Part shown: positions 10,268-18,455 of the stretch, in pieces
How the letters are laid out: every line of letters starts with the position of its first letter
Numbering within the stretch: position 1 is the stretch's first letter
DNA from: JAHDCJ01 sp039028895
GTDB lineage: Bacteria > Bacteroidota > Bacteroidia > Chitinophagales > Saprospiraceae
Assembly (NCBI GenBank): GCA_039028895.1
Contig: JBCCHF010000024.1
Location: forward strand, 1 to 64,000
Direction: 5' to 3'
Length of the DNA: 64,000 nt
Notes under the pieces: generated by a model
Told to the model about the DNA's origin: nothing
Database searches by the model: none
The model's input: the letters and a program-made list of their open reading frames with translations, nothing else
Position numbers and translations under genes: made by a program

Positions 10268-10996
10268 ATGACTTCCAGGCGTACAAGCCATAGACTTTTA
10301 ACACTTTCCAGCCATATTTTTCGAAGGGTGTTCCCCCGGAAAATATCGCTTCCTTTGCCAGTGATAAACTTTCTTGCGGCCGCCTTTCCTACATTGGAGT
10401 TGTCGCAAATAAGATTTTACAAAGGCTTACCCTGGTATATTAATAAAGCATACGCTTCTGCCATCACCCTTCCCGGTGTATATAACCTAAACAGGATACA
10501 TATTCACTTTTCTTCTGCTGATCATAAATCCATAAATGATGTCTCAACTATTGTTCATGAATGTTTTCACGCATTGCAATACCAGGAGTTGTATAAGAGC
10601 AGGGGAGTAGGGTTACTCAGAATATTTATGGTTCATTATTTTGCTGAATTCTTTCGGCTATTTTTCCAGAATGTATGGAAAATGGGTATTGGAAATGCCC
10701 GACAATTAGCATATGAACTCCACCCAATGGAAATTCCAGCGTTCCAGGTCGACCATAACTACCGCAATTATTTTACTGAAAAAGGATTGGAAAATGCTTT
10801 AAACATTCCTTTACCTGAACCACTCAAGATTAAACATACGGGGCATTCATACAATGCGGGCTATCTGCCTTATTGGAGTTCTGTCTGTCTTTTGTTTTTC
10901 CTTTCCATAATTGCACCAGTCTTTGAATTAATACTCTTATTGGGTGCAGGTGTTCTTTTCCTTACCGGAAAGGGGCTTTCGGTAATTAGACTTTAG
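10268..10996 (+). CDS. Putative membrane-anchored HExxH metallopeptidase-like protein
   Basis: A 242-residue protein of unknown function. Residues 97-101 read HECFH, a zinc-binding HExxH motif, followed by ALQYQE; a Glu at about 155 (in HPMEIPAF) could be the third ligand. The stretch before the motif resembles the DUF4157/eCIS-core type of minimal metallopeptidase domain, but the match is by eye. Residues about 205-235 are strongly hydrophobic and would make one or two membrane helices. It starts at an ATG 25 bp after the terminator of the giant surface gene, with no clear promoter seen between them. Whether it is an active peptidase, and whether it processes the neighbouring surface protein, cannot be told from sequence. 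Confidence 0.7.
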   Translation: MTSRRTSHRLLTLSSHIFRRVFPRKISLPLPVINFLAAAFPTLELSQIRFYKGLPWYINKAYASAITLPGVYNLNRIHIHFSSADHKSINDVSTIVHECFHALQYQELYKSRGVGLLRIFMVHYFAEFFRLFFQNVWKMGIGNARQLAYELHPMEIPAFQVDHNYRNYFTEKGLENALNIPLPEPLKIKHTGHSYNAGYLPYWSSVCLLFFLSIIAPVFELILLLGAGVLFLTGKGLSVIRL

Positions 10997-11184
10997 AGGC
11001 AAAATTCCTTCCTGACGATCACTATTTCTTCCAATTTGGGCAATTAAAGATACTGAAAACCAGATTTTTACCTTATTTACCGCCGATTTTGTTGATTAAT
11101 GGTCATAATTAAAACAAAATATTGTGCGGAAAGCGATTTTTGCATAAATTTGTTTACATATGTCGATTGATGAATAAATTATTC

Positions 11185-11192
11185 TAATTTTG
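11185..11192 (+). promoter_or_regulatory. Bacteroidota -7 promoter element (TAATTTTG) ahead of candidate RNA
   Basis: Exact match to TAnnTTTG inside a gene-free region. It places a transcription start near 11199-11203, which coincides with the first base-paired nucleotides of the candidate RNA. The -33 element is weak. Confidence 0.45.
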
Positions 11193-11198
11193 GCACCC

Positions 11199-11340
11199 CT
11201 ATAAACCTTCCTCTGGGTTGTTGAGGTCAAGCACTTTGAAAATTACACCACTCTACAATTCCAGGTGAACCCTAAAGCTTGTTTCCTTATATTTTTTAAA
11301 CACCTAATAATAATAGGTGTAGGTGGTTTTTGTTTTCTTT
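11199..11340 (+). ncRNA. Candidate structured small RNA, family not recognised
   Basis: Within a 590-bp gap between genes. The 5' end (AAACC at 11203-11207, CCT at 11210-11212) can pair with the 3' end (AGG at 11321-11323, GGTTT at 11325-11329). Inside, GGGTT (11215-11219) pairs with AACCC (11268-11272) and encloses two small hairpins: TCAA/TTGA (11227-11239) and CACC/GGTG (11246-11267). A third hairpin ACACCTA/TAGGTGT (11300-11320) follows, and the RNA would end in a T-rich tract. A TAnnTTTG promoter element sits just upstream. It does not match TPP, SRP, tmRNA or RNase P signatures I know. It could instead be a long leader of the CAP lipoprotein gene, whose ATG is about 250 nt downstream. 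The rest of the gap (10997-11180 and 11345-11586) is A+T-rich with nothing recognisable. Confidence 0.4.
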
Positions 11341-11586
11341 TTAGTAAATATTCTTTTTTCATCAAGGAAAAAAGAACCAAAAAAATCAAGGCTGTTTTCA
11401 AATCTTAACGTTTTTAAGAATTTTAAATGTTAGAAAAGAATACTGGTTGAGCGTTTCGAGTTTATTTTGACAAGATTTTTTTGATTCGTTTTTTTTATCA
11501 ATTGAAAAAAAAGAACAAAAGTATTTGCAAAAATGAACCACATCTGAACTTTAATTGTAATTCAATTTCACTACAAGCTATTTAAT

Positions 11587-13659
11587 ATGAAAAAGATTGT
11601 GTTATTCGTTTTATTAGTGGGAGTTTTTTGTTTCAGCGGATGCGAAACCGCAAAGAAATCCTTAGATGTCGGTGACGATGTCTCAAAAATTAATCAACCA
11701 AGAGCGGTACCTAAAAAGTACACAACCATTACTACCGTTACCGAGACTAAACCAGATGGTTCATCAGTTACTACAAGAACCACATCAGTAGTGGTCCCAA
11801 TGGAAGATGGTACTGAAAAAGAAGCACTCGTAGGTCCTGATGTCATTGCAATGCATAAAGAAGGCGGCCCGCTTGATGATAATAGTAAAACCAAGACTGC
11901 TGCAGATCCTCTGAATAATAAAGTCGTTACCAACCCGAATACTCCGGGTAATACCAAATCGACCGATCTGACAACTACAGCTGCCGAGCCAGATTATATG
12001 ACTGACCGTGAGCGGGAAATGATAAAAGAGATTAATCTTGTCAGAACTAATCCTAAAGGCTATATCCAGTACATTGAGAATTATAAAAAGGATATCCAAA
12101 AGGTAAAGTATAATGATATTGATTACCTGGAAAGAGAACTTATTGCATCAGACGAACTGATCAAACAACTCAGAACTATGACATCGGTAAGTGAGCTCAA
12201 AGACCATAGAGAGCTACATAATGTAGCAATGGGTCATGGCATTACTATCCAGAAAAGAGGATATTCAAGCCATTTGGGCAATGATGGTACCTACCCTTGG
12301 GATCGAATTTCAAAAGCAGTACCAGAGCTGATTGATGGAAATGAAAACCTGGTTGGCGGAGCTGAGTCAGTACGTGATGCTGTTATTCTCCTGCTCGTTG
12401 ATAGCGGAATCCAGGGAAGAGGACATAGAAAAACGATTCTTCAGAAAGACTGGGAATACGTGGCCTGTTATGAAGTAGGAGAAGTTGGAGGAATCAAGAA
12501 TTATTGGGTCCAAAATTTTGCAAAAGGCGGTGGTAAACCACTTACAGGTACCGCTCCGGGTCAGGTTGAGGCCGAGAATCCAGCCGATGATTTTCCTAAT
12601 CTGACCACTTCAATTAACCAGGGACCAGCCCCTGGAACTAGCACTTCACCCCGGACAACGATTACAAAAAATCAGCCTCAGCAAACTACCTCGACTTCCT
12701 CATGGGGTGGCAATAAAACAACACCTGCTAACACGAGTGCAAAGCCGAATATGAAGACTAGCCCAACCACAACTACTAAGCCCAACACAACCAATACGAC
12801 AACAAAACCGGCTTCTGGATCTACATGGACGTCAAGTAATCCAATAGGATCTACAAAGACTAATACTACAGGTAATAATACCAGGCCTAATACCAACACA
12901 GCTAATACAACGGCTCCAAATACAGCCACTAATACACGGCCTGCAGGAACGACGACCAAACCAACCAACACAACGGCTACAAGGCCAAATCCTGCAACGA
13001 CGACAACCGCACCTTCAGCTCCTCCAAGAGCCAATCCAACTAATGAAGCTGCTATTTCGTCAACTACTTTTAATTCAACGACTCCGGTGGAAGAAAGAAA
13101 GTTTGACACAGGACGTGGGGTAGCATACCTGACTACCAAAGAAAAAGACATGATCCTGGAGATCAACCGTGTTCGTGCCAATCCGCAGCGTTATGTTCGG
13201 TATATCGATGAATACAGAGCGAAAGTCAAAAGAAATAATAATCCAAATTCACCTGAGACCAAAGAAGAGCTCCAGGCGATTGATGAGCTAAAACAACAGC
13301 TTTCCAGCATGGCACCCGTTAGCATTCTTGAACCTTCAAGAGCGGTTCATAATGCTGCTAAAAAACATGGTGAAGAAATGAAGTCCAAAGGCAAAGTAAG
13401 TCATATCGGGGCTGATGGCTCTTATCCATGGGATCGTATCATCAGGGAAGATGCCTCTTTAAAAGATGGAAACGAAAATCTTGTTGGCGGACCAGATAAT
13501 GTTCGAGATGCTGTAATTAGCCTGCTTGTTGACGCTGGAATCTCAGGGCGGGGTCACCGTAAAAACATTCTTAACAAAGATTGGAAATACGTCTCCTGCT
13601 ACGAAGCAGGCACCATTGGCAGAATGAAAAATACCTGGGTCCAAAATTTCGCCCGCTAA
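11587..13659 (+). CDS. Lipoprotein with two CAP (SCP/PR-1) domains
   Basis: A 690-residue exported protein. The N-terminus MKKIVLFVLLVG...FSGC is a lipoprotein signal with the lipid-bearing Cys at residue 19. CAP domain 1 covers about residues 139-314 and domain 2 about 516-690; both keep the order EIN.(V/L)R.NP, HN.A..HG, S.H(L/I)G.DG(T/S)YPWDRI, NENLVGG, GRGHRK.IL, and W(V)QNFA. Between them lies a low-complexity Thr/Asn/Pro-rich linker (about 315-510), a typical flexible surface spacer. The two domains are clearly an internal duplication. CAP proteins of bacteria have varied and mostly unknown roles; GHRxNIL is the family signature. It stands alone, with a bidirectional terminator right after it. 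Confidence 0.88.
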   Translation: MKKIVLFVLLVGVFCFSGCETAKKSLDVGDDVSKINQPRAVPKKYTTITTVTETKPDGSSVTTRTTSVVVPMEDGTEKEALVGPDVIAMHKEGGPLDDNSKTKTAADPLNNKVVTNPNTPGNTKSTDLTTTAAEPDYMTDREREMIKEINLVRTNPKGYIQYIENYKKDIQKVKYNDIDYLERELIASDELIKQLRTMTSVSELKDHRELHNVAMGHGITIQKRGYSSHLGNDGTYPWDRISKAVPELIDGNENLVGGAESVRDAVILLLVDSGIQGRGHRKTILQKDWEYVACYEVGEVGGIKNYWVQNFAKGGGKPLTGTAPGQVEAENPADDFPNLTTSINQGPAPGTSTSPRTTITKNQPQQTTSTSSWGGNKTTPANTSAKPNMKTSPTTTTKPNTTNTTTKPASGSTWTSSNPIGSTKTNTTGNNTRPNTNTANTTAPNTATNTRPAGTTTKPTNTTATRPNPATTTTAPSAPPRANPTNEAAISSTTFNSTTPVEERKFDTGRGVAYLTTKEKDMILEINRVRANPQRYVRYIDEYRAKVKRNNNPNSPETKEELQAIDELKQQLSSMAPVSILEPSRAVHNAAKKHGEEMKSKGKVSHIGADGSYPWDRIIREDASLKDGNENLVGGPDNVRDAVISLLVDAGISGRGHRKNILNKDWKYVSCYEAGTIGRMKNTWVQNFAR

Positions 13660-13664
13660 AACAA

Positions 13665-13697
13665 AAGAGGCTCGAGCAACAACTCGAGCCTCTTCTA
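13665..13697. terminator. Bidirectional terminator between convergent genes
   Basis: AAGAGGCTCGAG and CTCGAGCCTCTT form a perfect 12-bp stem with a CAACAA loop. T-rich sequence follows on the plus strand (TTCTAATTTT) and also on the minus strand (TTTTGTTTT), so it can end both the CAP lipoprotein transcript and the opposing DUF4197 gene. Confidence 0.85.
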
Positions 13698-13732
13698 ATT
13701 TTATCTTATCCAGAATAAACAATCCGGAATAA

Positions 13733-14455
13733 TTACTTGTTGTCTTGCGCAGCAAATACCTTCTTCATAAGATCAGTTGTACGTGCAAATGGGTCTTTTC
13801 TAATATTTTGCTCCTCTTTTCCGACCATATGGAAAAGGCCGGCTAGAGCTTTATCGCAGACATATTTATTGATATCTGTTGTAACAGGATCCTGGAAAGG
13901 AATTCTGTTATAGACATTGGTTACTGCCTCCCATGCTTCCGGGACTTTAACTTTACTCAATGACTGGTTGACGACTGGGTAGAATGCGTCATACAGCGGT
14001 TGACTGGTTGTCCGCTCAAGAAATTGTGTTGCTGCAAGATTATTACCACCTAGAAGAATGTCCATAACATCCTGGAAAGTCAATTGCTTAATAGCATTCA
14101 CAAAAATAGGCTTTGCCCCTTTGGCGGCATCTTCAGCTGCTCTGTTCAGAGAAAGTACAAACTTATCGATCAAAACGTCACCACCTGGTACTTTTGACAC
14201 CACATCCATTACCTTCTGGGCATCTTCAGGAAAAAGTACCTTAATAGCAGCATTTTTGTAAAAGCCATCCGTCACAGAAACAATATCTGCTCCTTTCAGA
14301 ATACCTTGTTCAAGTGCTTCCTTTAATCCACCAGAGACTTCTTCATCAGTTAACCCGCCGGCCATTGAATCTAAAACCGCAGTTCCGAAATTGGTGAGTT
14401 CCGTACAAGCGGTAAAACTTATCAAGAACACAAAAAATGTAATTTTCTTCAACAT
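13733..14455 (-). CDS. DUF4197 lipoprotein
   Basis: A 240-residue protein whose first residues MLKKITFFVFLISFTAC are a lipoprotein signal (Cys 17). The rest matches the DUF4197 family by pattern: GLKEALEQGI, the KVLFPEDAQKV stretch, then AAEDAAKGAKPIF and FQDVMDILLGG, and a C-terminal CDKALAGLFHMVGKEE. Members of the family are small predicted periplasmic or outer-membrane lipoproteins of unknown role, common in Bacteroidota and Proteobacteria. It is transcribed on its own toward the shared terminator at 13665. Confidence 0.85.
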   Translation of the reverse strand: MLKKITFFVFLISFTACTELTNFGTAVLDSMAGGLTDEEVSGGLKEALEQGILKGADIVSVTDGFYKNAAIKVLFPEDAQKVMDVVSKVPGGDVLIDKFVLSLNRAAEDAAKGAKPIFVNAIKQLTFQDVMDILLGGNNLAATQFLERTTSQPLYDAFYPVVNQSLSKVKVPEAWEAVTNVYNRIPFQDPVTTDINKYVCDKALAGLFHMVGKEEQNIRKDPFARTTDLMKKVFAAQDNK

Positions 14456-14518
14456 GATTGAATTGTTTTTTTCGATTGAATTGAAAAATCTGTGCCAATT
14501 TTGATCTGGGGTGATCTT

Positions 14519-15031
14519 TTAGCCTTCGTAGAATGCCAGTGCTTCAGGCGATAAACATGATTTGAATTCAGCCTTTATTAAATCTCGTGTTTCCTGACTA
14601 ATTCTTTTTTTGGTACACCAGCAATTCTCATCTTTATAACAAAAGAATCCCTTACCGGTTTTGGGACATTTAGCCTGGTGCTCTTGCGAGATCTCTACAT
14701 AAAACCGGTCTACTTTTCCCCGAAGAGGAGGGTTTGATTTGCTAATCCTTACCCTGATGGATTTGATATTGTCAAATCGGCTTTTTATGTTTTTGACAAT
14801 TCTTTTCGCGACGGTTTCAGTCAAACGGCTGGGTTTCGCCATTTCACTTTTTACAACAAGGAAAACGATTTCATAATTAATCGTATCAGCTAATTCATCT
14901 TCTTCAGCTGCCTTGTCGAAATCTGTTTCAATGTAGGCATCAACCACGAAATCACTTCCCAGGATACGTTCCTCTTCATAAAATCCGTGGTGAGCGTGAA
15001 AATGCATGCCTTCAACAGCAATCAGACCCAT
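14519..15031 (-). CDS. folB: Dihydroneopterin aldolase with C-terminal Cys-rich (CWC) tail
   Basis: Residues 1 to about 115 are FolB: GLIAVEGMHFHAHHGFYEEE, the INYEIVF segment, the SRLTETVAKRI helix and the final strand of the tunnelling fold. FolB converts dihydroneopterin to hydroxymethyl-dihydropterin in folate synthesis. After it comes an extra 50-residue tail with CPKTGKGFFC and ENCWC, the pattern of Cys_rich_CWC domains, so the protein is a fusion; the usual second Cys of the CPxC pair is Thr here. An upstream in-frame TTG at 15070 is possible, but the ATG at 15031 begins right at the family's usual N-terminus and is preferred. The role of the tail is unknown; metal binding is a guess from the cysteines. 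Confidence 0.85.
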   Translation of the reverse strand: MGLIAVEGMHFHAHHGFYEEERILGSDFVVDAYIETDFDKAAEEDELADTINYEIVFLVVKSEMAKPSRLTETVAKRIVKNIKSRFDNIKSIRVRISKSNPPLRGKVDRFYVEISQEHQAKCPKTGKGFFCYKDENCWCTKKRISQETRDLIKAEFKSCLSPEALAFYEG

Positions 15032-15130
15032 ATGCGAAAATGATTTTAGTCCTTTTTTGACAACAGTCAAACCAGGGGGTTCTTTAAAATGATTAGCATG
15101 CTCAAAATAGCAAAGAAAGAATTAAATGCT

Positions 15131-15138
15131 TAATTTTG
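15131..15138 (+). promoter_or_regulatory. -7 promoter element (TAATTTTG) of the acyl-CoA dehydrogenase gene
   Basis: Exact TAnnTTTG match 48 bp before the preferred ATG at 15187. An alternative in-frame TTG at 15136 lies inside this element and would be upstream of the transcription start, which argues against the longer reading. Confidence 0.5.
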
Positions 15139-15186
15139 CGGTTCAAATTTGATTCACGACAATTCAACCTAGAAAATTATTATAAC

Positions 15187-16407
15187 ATGGGAAACGGCCA
15201 GTTAACAGAGACAGAAATCAAAAAAAATGCACGTCAAGACAGGTTCCAAGGACATGATTACTACCAAATTGAGGAACTCTGGGATACCGAGCACATTCTG
15301 GTTAGAGACGCAACCCGTGAGTGGGTCAAGCAAGAAGTTAGCCCAATCATTGAAGAATATTCTGAAAAGGCAGAATACCCCAGGCACCTGGTAAGCGGGT
15401 TGGCAGAATTAGGTGCCTTCGGCCCAAGCCTCCCCGAAAAATATGGTTGCCTCGGTATGGACGAGATGGCATATGGCATCATTATGCAAGAATTGGAAAG
15501 AGGTGACTCCGGTATTCGTTCTGCAGCTTCCGTTCAGGGGTCTTTGGTCATGTACCCCATCTATAAATTCGGAAACGAAGAACAACGCATGAAGTATTTG
15601 CCAAAATTGGCAAAAGGTGAATTGATTGGTTGTTTCGGACTAACTGAGCCGGATCACGGATCAAATCCTGCCGGCATGAAATCTTACCTCGTTGACGATG
15701 GTGACAGCTATATTCTGAATGGATCCAAAATGTGGATTACCAATTCACCAATTGCCGATGTTTGCGTTGTTTGGGCAAGAGATGAAGAAGGCAAGATTCG
15801 CGGAGCCATCCTCGAAGCAGGTATGAAAGGACTCTCTGCTCCTGAGATCAAAGGGAAATGGTCGTTAAGGGCTTCAATTACCGGTGAACTGGTCTTTGAA
15901 GATGTAAGAGTACCTAAAGCGAATATTTTACCTAATGTCAAAGGCCTGAAAGGACCACTAAGCTGTTTGTCTAAAGCCCGTTACGGTATTGCCTGGGGGG
16001 CTATTGGTGCAGCCATGGATTGCTACGATTCAGCACTTAGATACTCTCTTGAGCGTCATCAGTTTGGAAAACCAATTGGTCAGTTTCAGTTAACGCAAAA
16101 GAAGCTTGCAGAAATGATTACTGAGATCACAAAGGCTCAATTGCTATGTTGGAGATTGGGTAGGCTGGCCAATGAAGGCAAAGCATCACCTGCACAGATT
16201 TCAATGGCCAAGCGAAATAACGTCCATATGGCATTGGAAATCGCACGTGAAGCAAGACAAATTCATGGTGGAATGGGAATCACAAGTGAATACCCGTGTA
16301 TGCGCCATATGATGAATCTTGAAACGGTATTGACTTATGAAGGTACTCATGATATTCACCTGCTGATTACAGGTCATGATGTCACCGGTCTGAATGCTTT
16401 TAAGTAG
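15187..16407 (+). CDS. gcdH: Acyl-CoA dehydrogenase, probable glutaryl-CoA dehydrogenase
   Basis: A 406-residue flavoprotein of the acyl-CoA dehydrogenase family. Visible are the CFGLTEPDHGSNPAGM FAD/substrate segment, WITNSPIADVCVVWA, RHQFGKPIGQFQLTQ, and near the C-terminus ARQIHGGMGI and MNLETVLTYEGTHDIH, where the Glu of YEGTHD is the position of the catalytic base in glutaryl-CoA dehydrogenase. GcdH oxidises and decarboxylates glutaryl-CoA to crotonyl-CoA in lysine and tryptophan breakdown. The RHMMNLE-TYEGTHDIH block and the HDVTGLNAF end favour GcdH over short-chain acyl-CoA dehydrogenases. The start at 15187 is chosen because the promoter element lies 48 bp upstream of it. Confidence 0.88.
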   Translation: MGNGQLTETEIKKNARQDRFQGHDYYQIEELWDTEHILVRDATREWVKQEVSPIIEEYSEKAEYPRHLVSGLAELGAFGPSLPEKYGCLGMDEMAYGIIMQELERGDSGIRSAASVQGSLVMYPIYKFGNEEQRMKYLPKLAKGELIGCFGLTEPDHGSNPAGMKSYLVDDGDSYILNGSKMWITNSPIADVCVVWARDEEGKIRGAILEAGMKGLSAPEIKGKWSLRASITGELVFEDVRVPKANILPNVKGLKGPLSCLSKARYGIAWGAIGAAMDCYDSALRYSLERHQFGKPIGQFQLTQKKLAEMITEITKAQLLCWRLGRLANEGKASPAQISMAKRNNVHMALEIAREARQIHGGMGITSEYPCMRHMMNLETVLTYEGTHDIHLLITGHDVTGLNAFK

Positions 16408-16574
16408 CTGAATGCCAGGATTGCGGTCCTCGTTTGAAAGAAGTTAAGGTTGGTTTCTAATTTCAATTGCCATGCGAATGTCAAGGATGATATTTGCCCT
16501 TCTGGTACATTGAAATTATTATTATCTTCATTATATCCCCCCTCTTATTCTTATTACCATATAGCTCTCTTACT

Positions 16575-18350
16575 ATGAAAAAGATAAAGTACCTGCATGT
16601 TCTTGTATTTGTTTGTGCAATTCCATTGATGATGTCCTGGCAATCTGTTGAACAGGAATGGCATCAAAAAGTCGATGATCGTCTTTTGGAGGCAAACAAA
16701 AATACAGAGAGAGACTTCCTTGTTATGATGGCTGACCAGGCCAATGTTTCTATGGCTGGTGCACTTCGTTCTAAAGAAGATAAAGGAAGGATGGTTTATG
16801 AAACATTGAAAGCTAAAGCACTAAGTACACAACAGCCGATAGTCGATATCCTTGTTTCAAATGGTATAAAGTATAAATCATTTTATATCGTCAATGCTAT
16901 TAGAGCAAAAGGCGACCTCGATCTGATCCAGGCAATAGCCATGTTACCAGCAGTTGAAAAGATCACTGAAAACTCAAGGTACAAGCTGACTCAGCCTTTT
17001 TCCTCAACTGTAGAAAAAGGAGATCCCGTGGTTAATTTGGAATGGGGGGTAGAGAAAGTCCGTGCACCCCAAGTTTGGGAAATGGGCTATGAAGGAGAAG
17101 GAGTTGTTGTCGGTGGACAGGATACCGGTTACGAGTGGTTTCATCCTGCCATCATGGAAAAATACCGTGGATGGGATGGTATGACCGCTGATCACAATTA
17201 CAACTGGCATGATGCGATTCACGAACTCAACCCACTTCATATGGATACCATTCCTGATGCCAATCCTTGTGGCTTAAGTGTTTCGGTGCCATGTGATGAC
17301 CACAACCATGGTACACACACCATGGGTACAATGGTTGGGCGCGTAGATTCTAATTATATTGGTATTGCACCTTCTGCTCGTTGGATTGGCTGTAGAAATA
17401 TGGATAGAGGCTACGGACAACCATCAACTTATATCGAATGCTTCGAATGGTTCTTGGCGCCAACTGATTTGAATAATGCGAACCCTGACCCGTCAAAAGC
17501 CCCACATGTCATTGCCAATTCCTGGAGCTGTCCAGAAATGGAAGGCTGTAATCCTTCAAATTTTAGTCTCATGCAAACCGCAGTTGAAAATCTCGATGCG
17601 GCAGGGGTGTTTGTGGTAGTATCAGCAGGAAATTCTGGAGGACAGGGATGTAGTACTGTTAGAACCCCGGCAGCTATTTTCGAAAAATCATTTACCGTAG
17701 GTGCTTCTAATTCTGTGGATACACTGGCCTGGTTTAGTAGTAAAGGCGATGTAACCGTTGATGGCAGTAACAGAATGAAGCCCGATTTGGTAGCGCCAGG
17801 TGTTTCTGTACGTTCATGCATCAGAAATGGGAATTATGCAACCTGGAATGGTACATCCATGGCCGGTCCGCATGTAGCAGGAGTCGTTGCACTGATGATT
17901 TCTGCCGATCCAACACTAGCCGGTGATACAGACCGGATTAGAGATATTTTACACGGTACTACCGAGCTTGCATTTGATCAGGATACCTGCGGAGGCACTC
18001 CACCAACTATCTATCCTAATAATCTGGTTGGGTACGGAAGAGTAGATGCATTGAATGCTGTGAACGAGGCTTTAGGTGTATCAACAAGCTTGTTATCGCT
18101 TAGCGAACTCCTTGTAAAAGTTTATCCGAATCCTTTCTTTGCACAAATACAAATAGAACTTACCGATTTGACAGGCCCAACCCAATTGGAAGTGTTTGAT
18201 GCCTTAGGGAAAGTCGTTTATCGTGAAACATGGGATCTTACCGGGAATGACCTTAAGGTCGTAAGACCGACCATTTCCGGTAACGGGGTTTATTTCTATA
18301 GGATTAAACACAAAGACGGATTTAAGGAAGGAAAACTAGTGAAATTATAG
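16575..18350 (+). CDS. Secreted subtilisin-like serine protease (S8) with T9SS sorting domain
   Basis: 591 residues from the ATG at 16575, which starts directly before a signal peptide (MKKIKYLHVLVFVCAIPLMM). A propeptide-like region (about 40-145) precedes the catalytic domain. The triad is clear: Asp 183 (GGQDTGYE), His 245 (HNHGTHTMG) and Ser 428 (NGTSMAGPHVAG), with the oxyanion Asn in SAGNSGG. The last 80 residues, from VYPNPF to GVYFYRIKHKDGFKEGKLVK, are a type A T9SS C-terminal domain, so the enzyme should be exported through T9SS and released or anchored at the surface. An in-frame upstream start at 16494 would add a second hydrophobic stretch and is unlikely. Confidence 0.93.
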   Translation: MKKIKYLHVLVFVCAIPLMMSWQSVEQEWHQKVDDRLLEANKNTERDFLVMMADQANVSMAGALRSKEDKGRMVYETLKAKALSTQQPIVDILVSNGIKYKSFYIVNAIRAKGDLDLIQAIAMLPAVEKITENSRYKLTQPFSSTVEKGDPVVNLEWGVEKVRAPQVWEMGYEGEGVVVGGQDTGYEWFHPAIMEKYRGWDGMTADHNYNWHDAIHELNPLHMDTIPDANPCGLSVSVPCDDHNHGTHTMGTMVGRVDSNYIGIAPSARWIGCRNMDRGYGQPSTYIECFEWFLAPTDLNNANPDPSKAPHVIANSWSCPEMEGCNPSNFSLMQTAVENLDAAGVFVVVSAGNSGGQGCSTVRTPAAIFEKSFTVGASNSVDTLAWFSSKGDVTVDGSNRMKPDLVAPGVSVRSCIRNGNYATWNGTSMAGPHVAGVVALMISADPTLAGDTDRIRDILHGTTELAFDQDTCGGTPPTIYPNNLVGYGRVDALNAVNEALGVSTSLLSLSELLVKVYPNPFFAQIQIELTDLTGPTQLEVFDALGKVVYRETWDLTGNDLKVVRPTISGNGVYFYRIKHKDGFKEGKLVKL

Positions 18351-18455
18351 AAAGCCTAAGTTACAAACGGTAGCCGTTAAAAGCGACTCTGAAGTAATAA
18401 CGAAAAATCTTTTGTCCTAGCAAGGTCTCTCTTAGAGGACTCTGCGTATCTCCAA

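Noticed and set aside
11199..11340. Candidate RNA considered as 6S RNA
   Set aside because: It has a closing stem but the centre is a multi-branch of short hairpins, not the single large bubble expected; left as unassigned.
12678..13181. Open frame of 167 codons on the minus strand, Val/Gly/Leu-rich
   Set aside because: It is the antisense of the Thr/Asn/Pro-rich linker of the CAP lipoprotein; low-complexity sense sequence leaves the opposite strand open.
14519..15070. Longer FolB start at a TTG (15070)
   Set aside because: It adds 13 residues of no family resemblance; the ATG at 15031 fits the FolB N-terminus.
16494..16574. Upstream extension of the subtilase
   Set aside because: It would put a second hydrophobic stretch before a good signal peptide that starts at its own ATG (16575).
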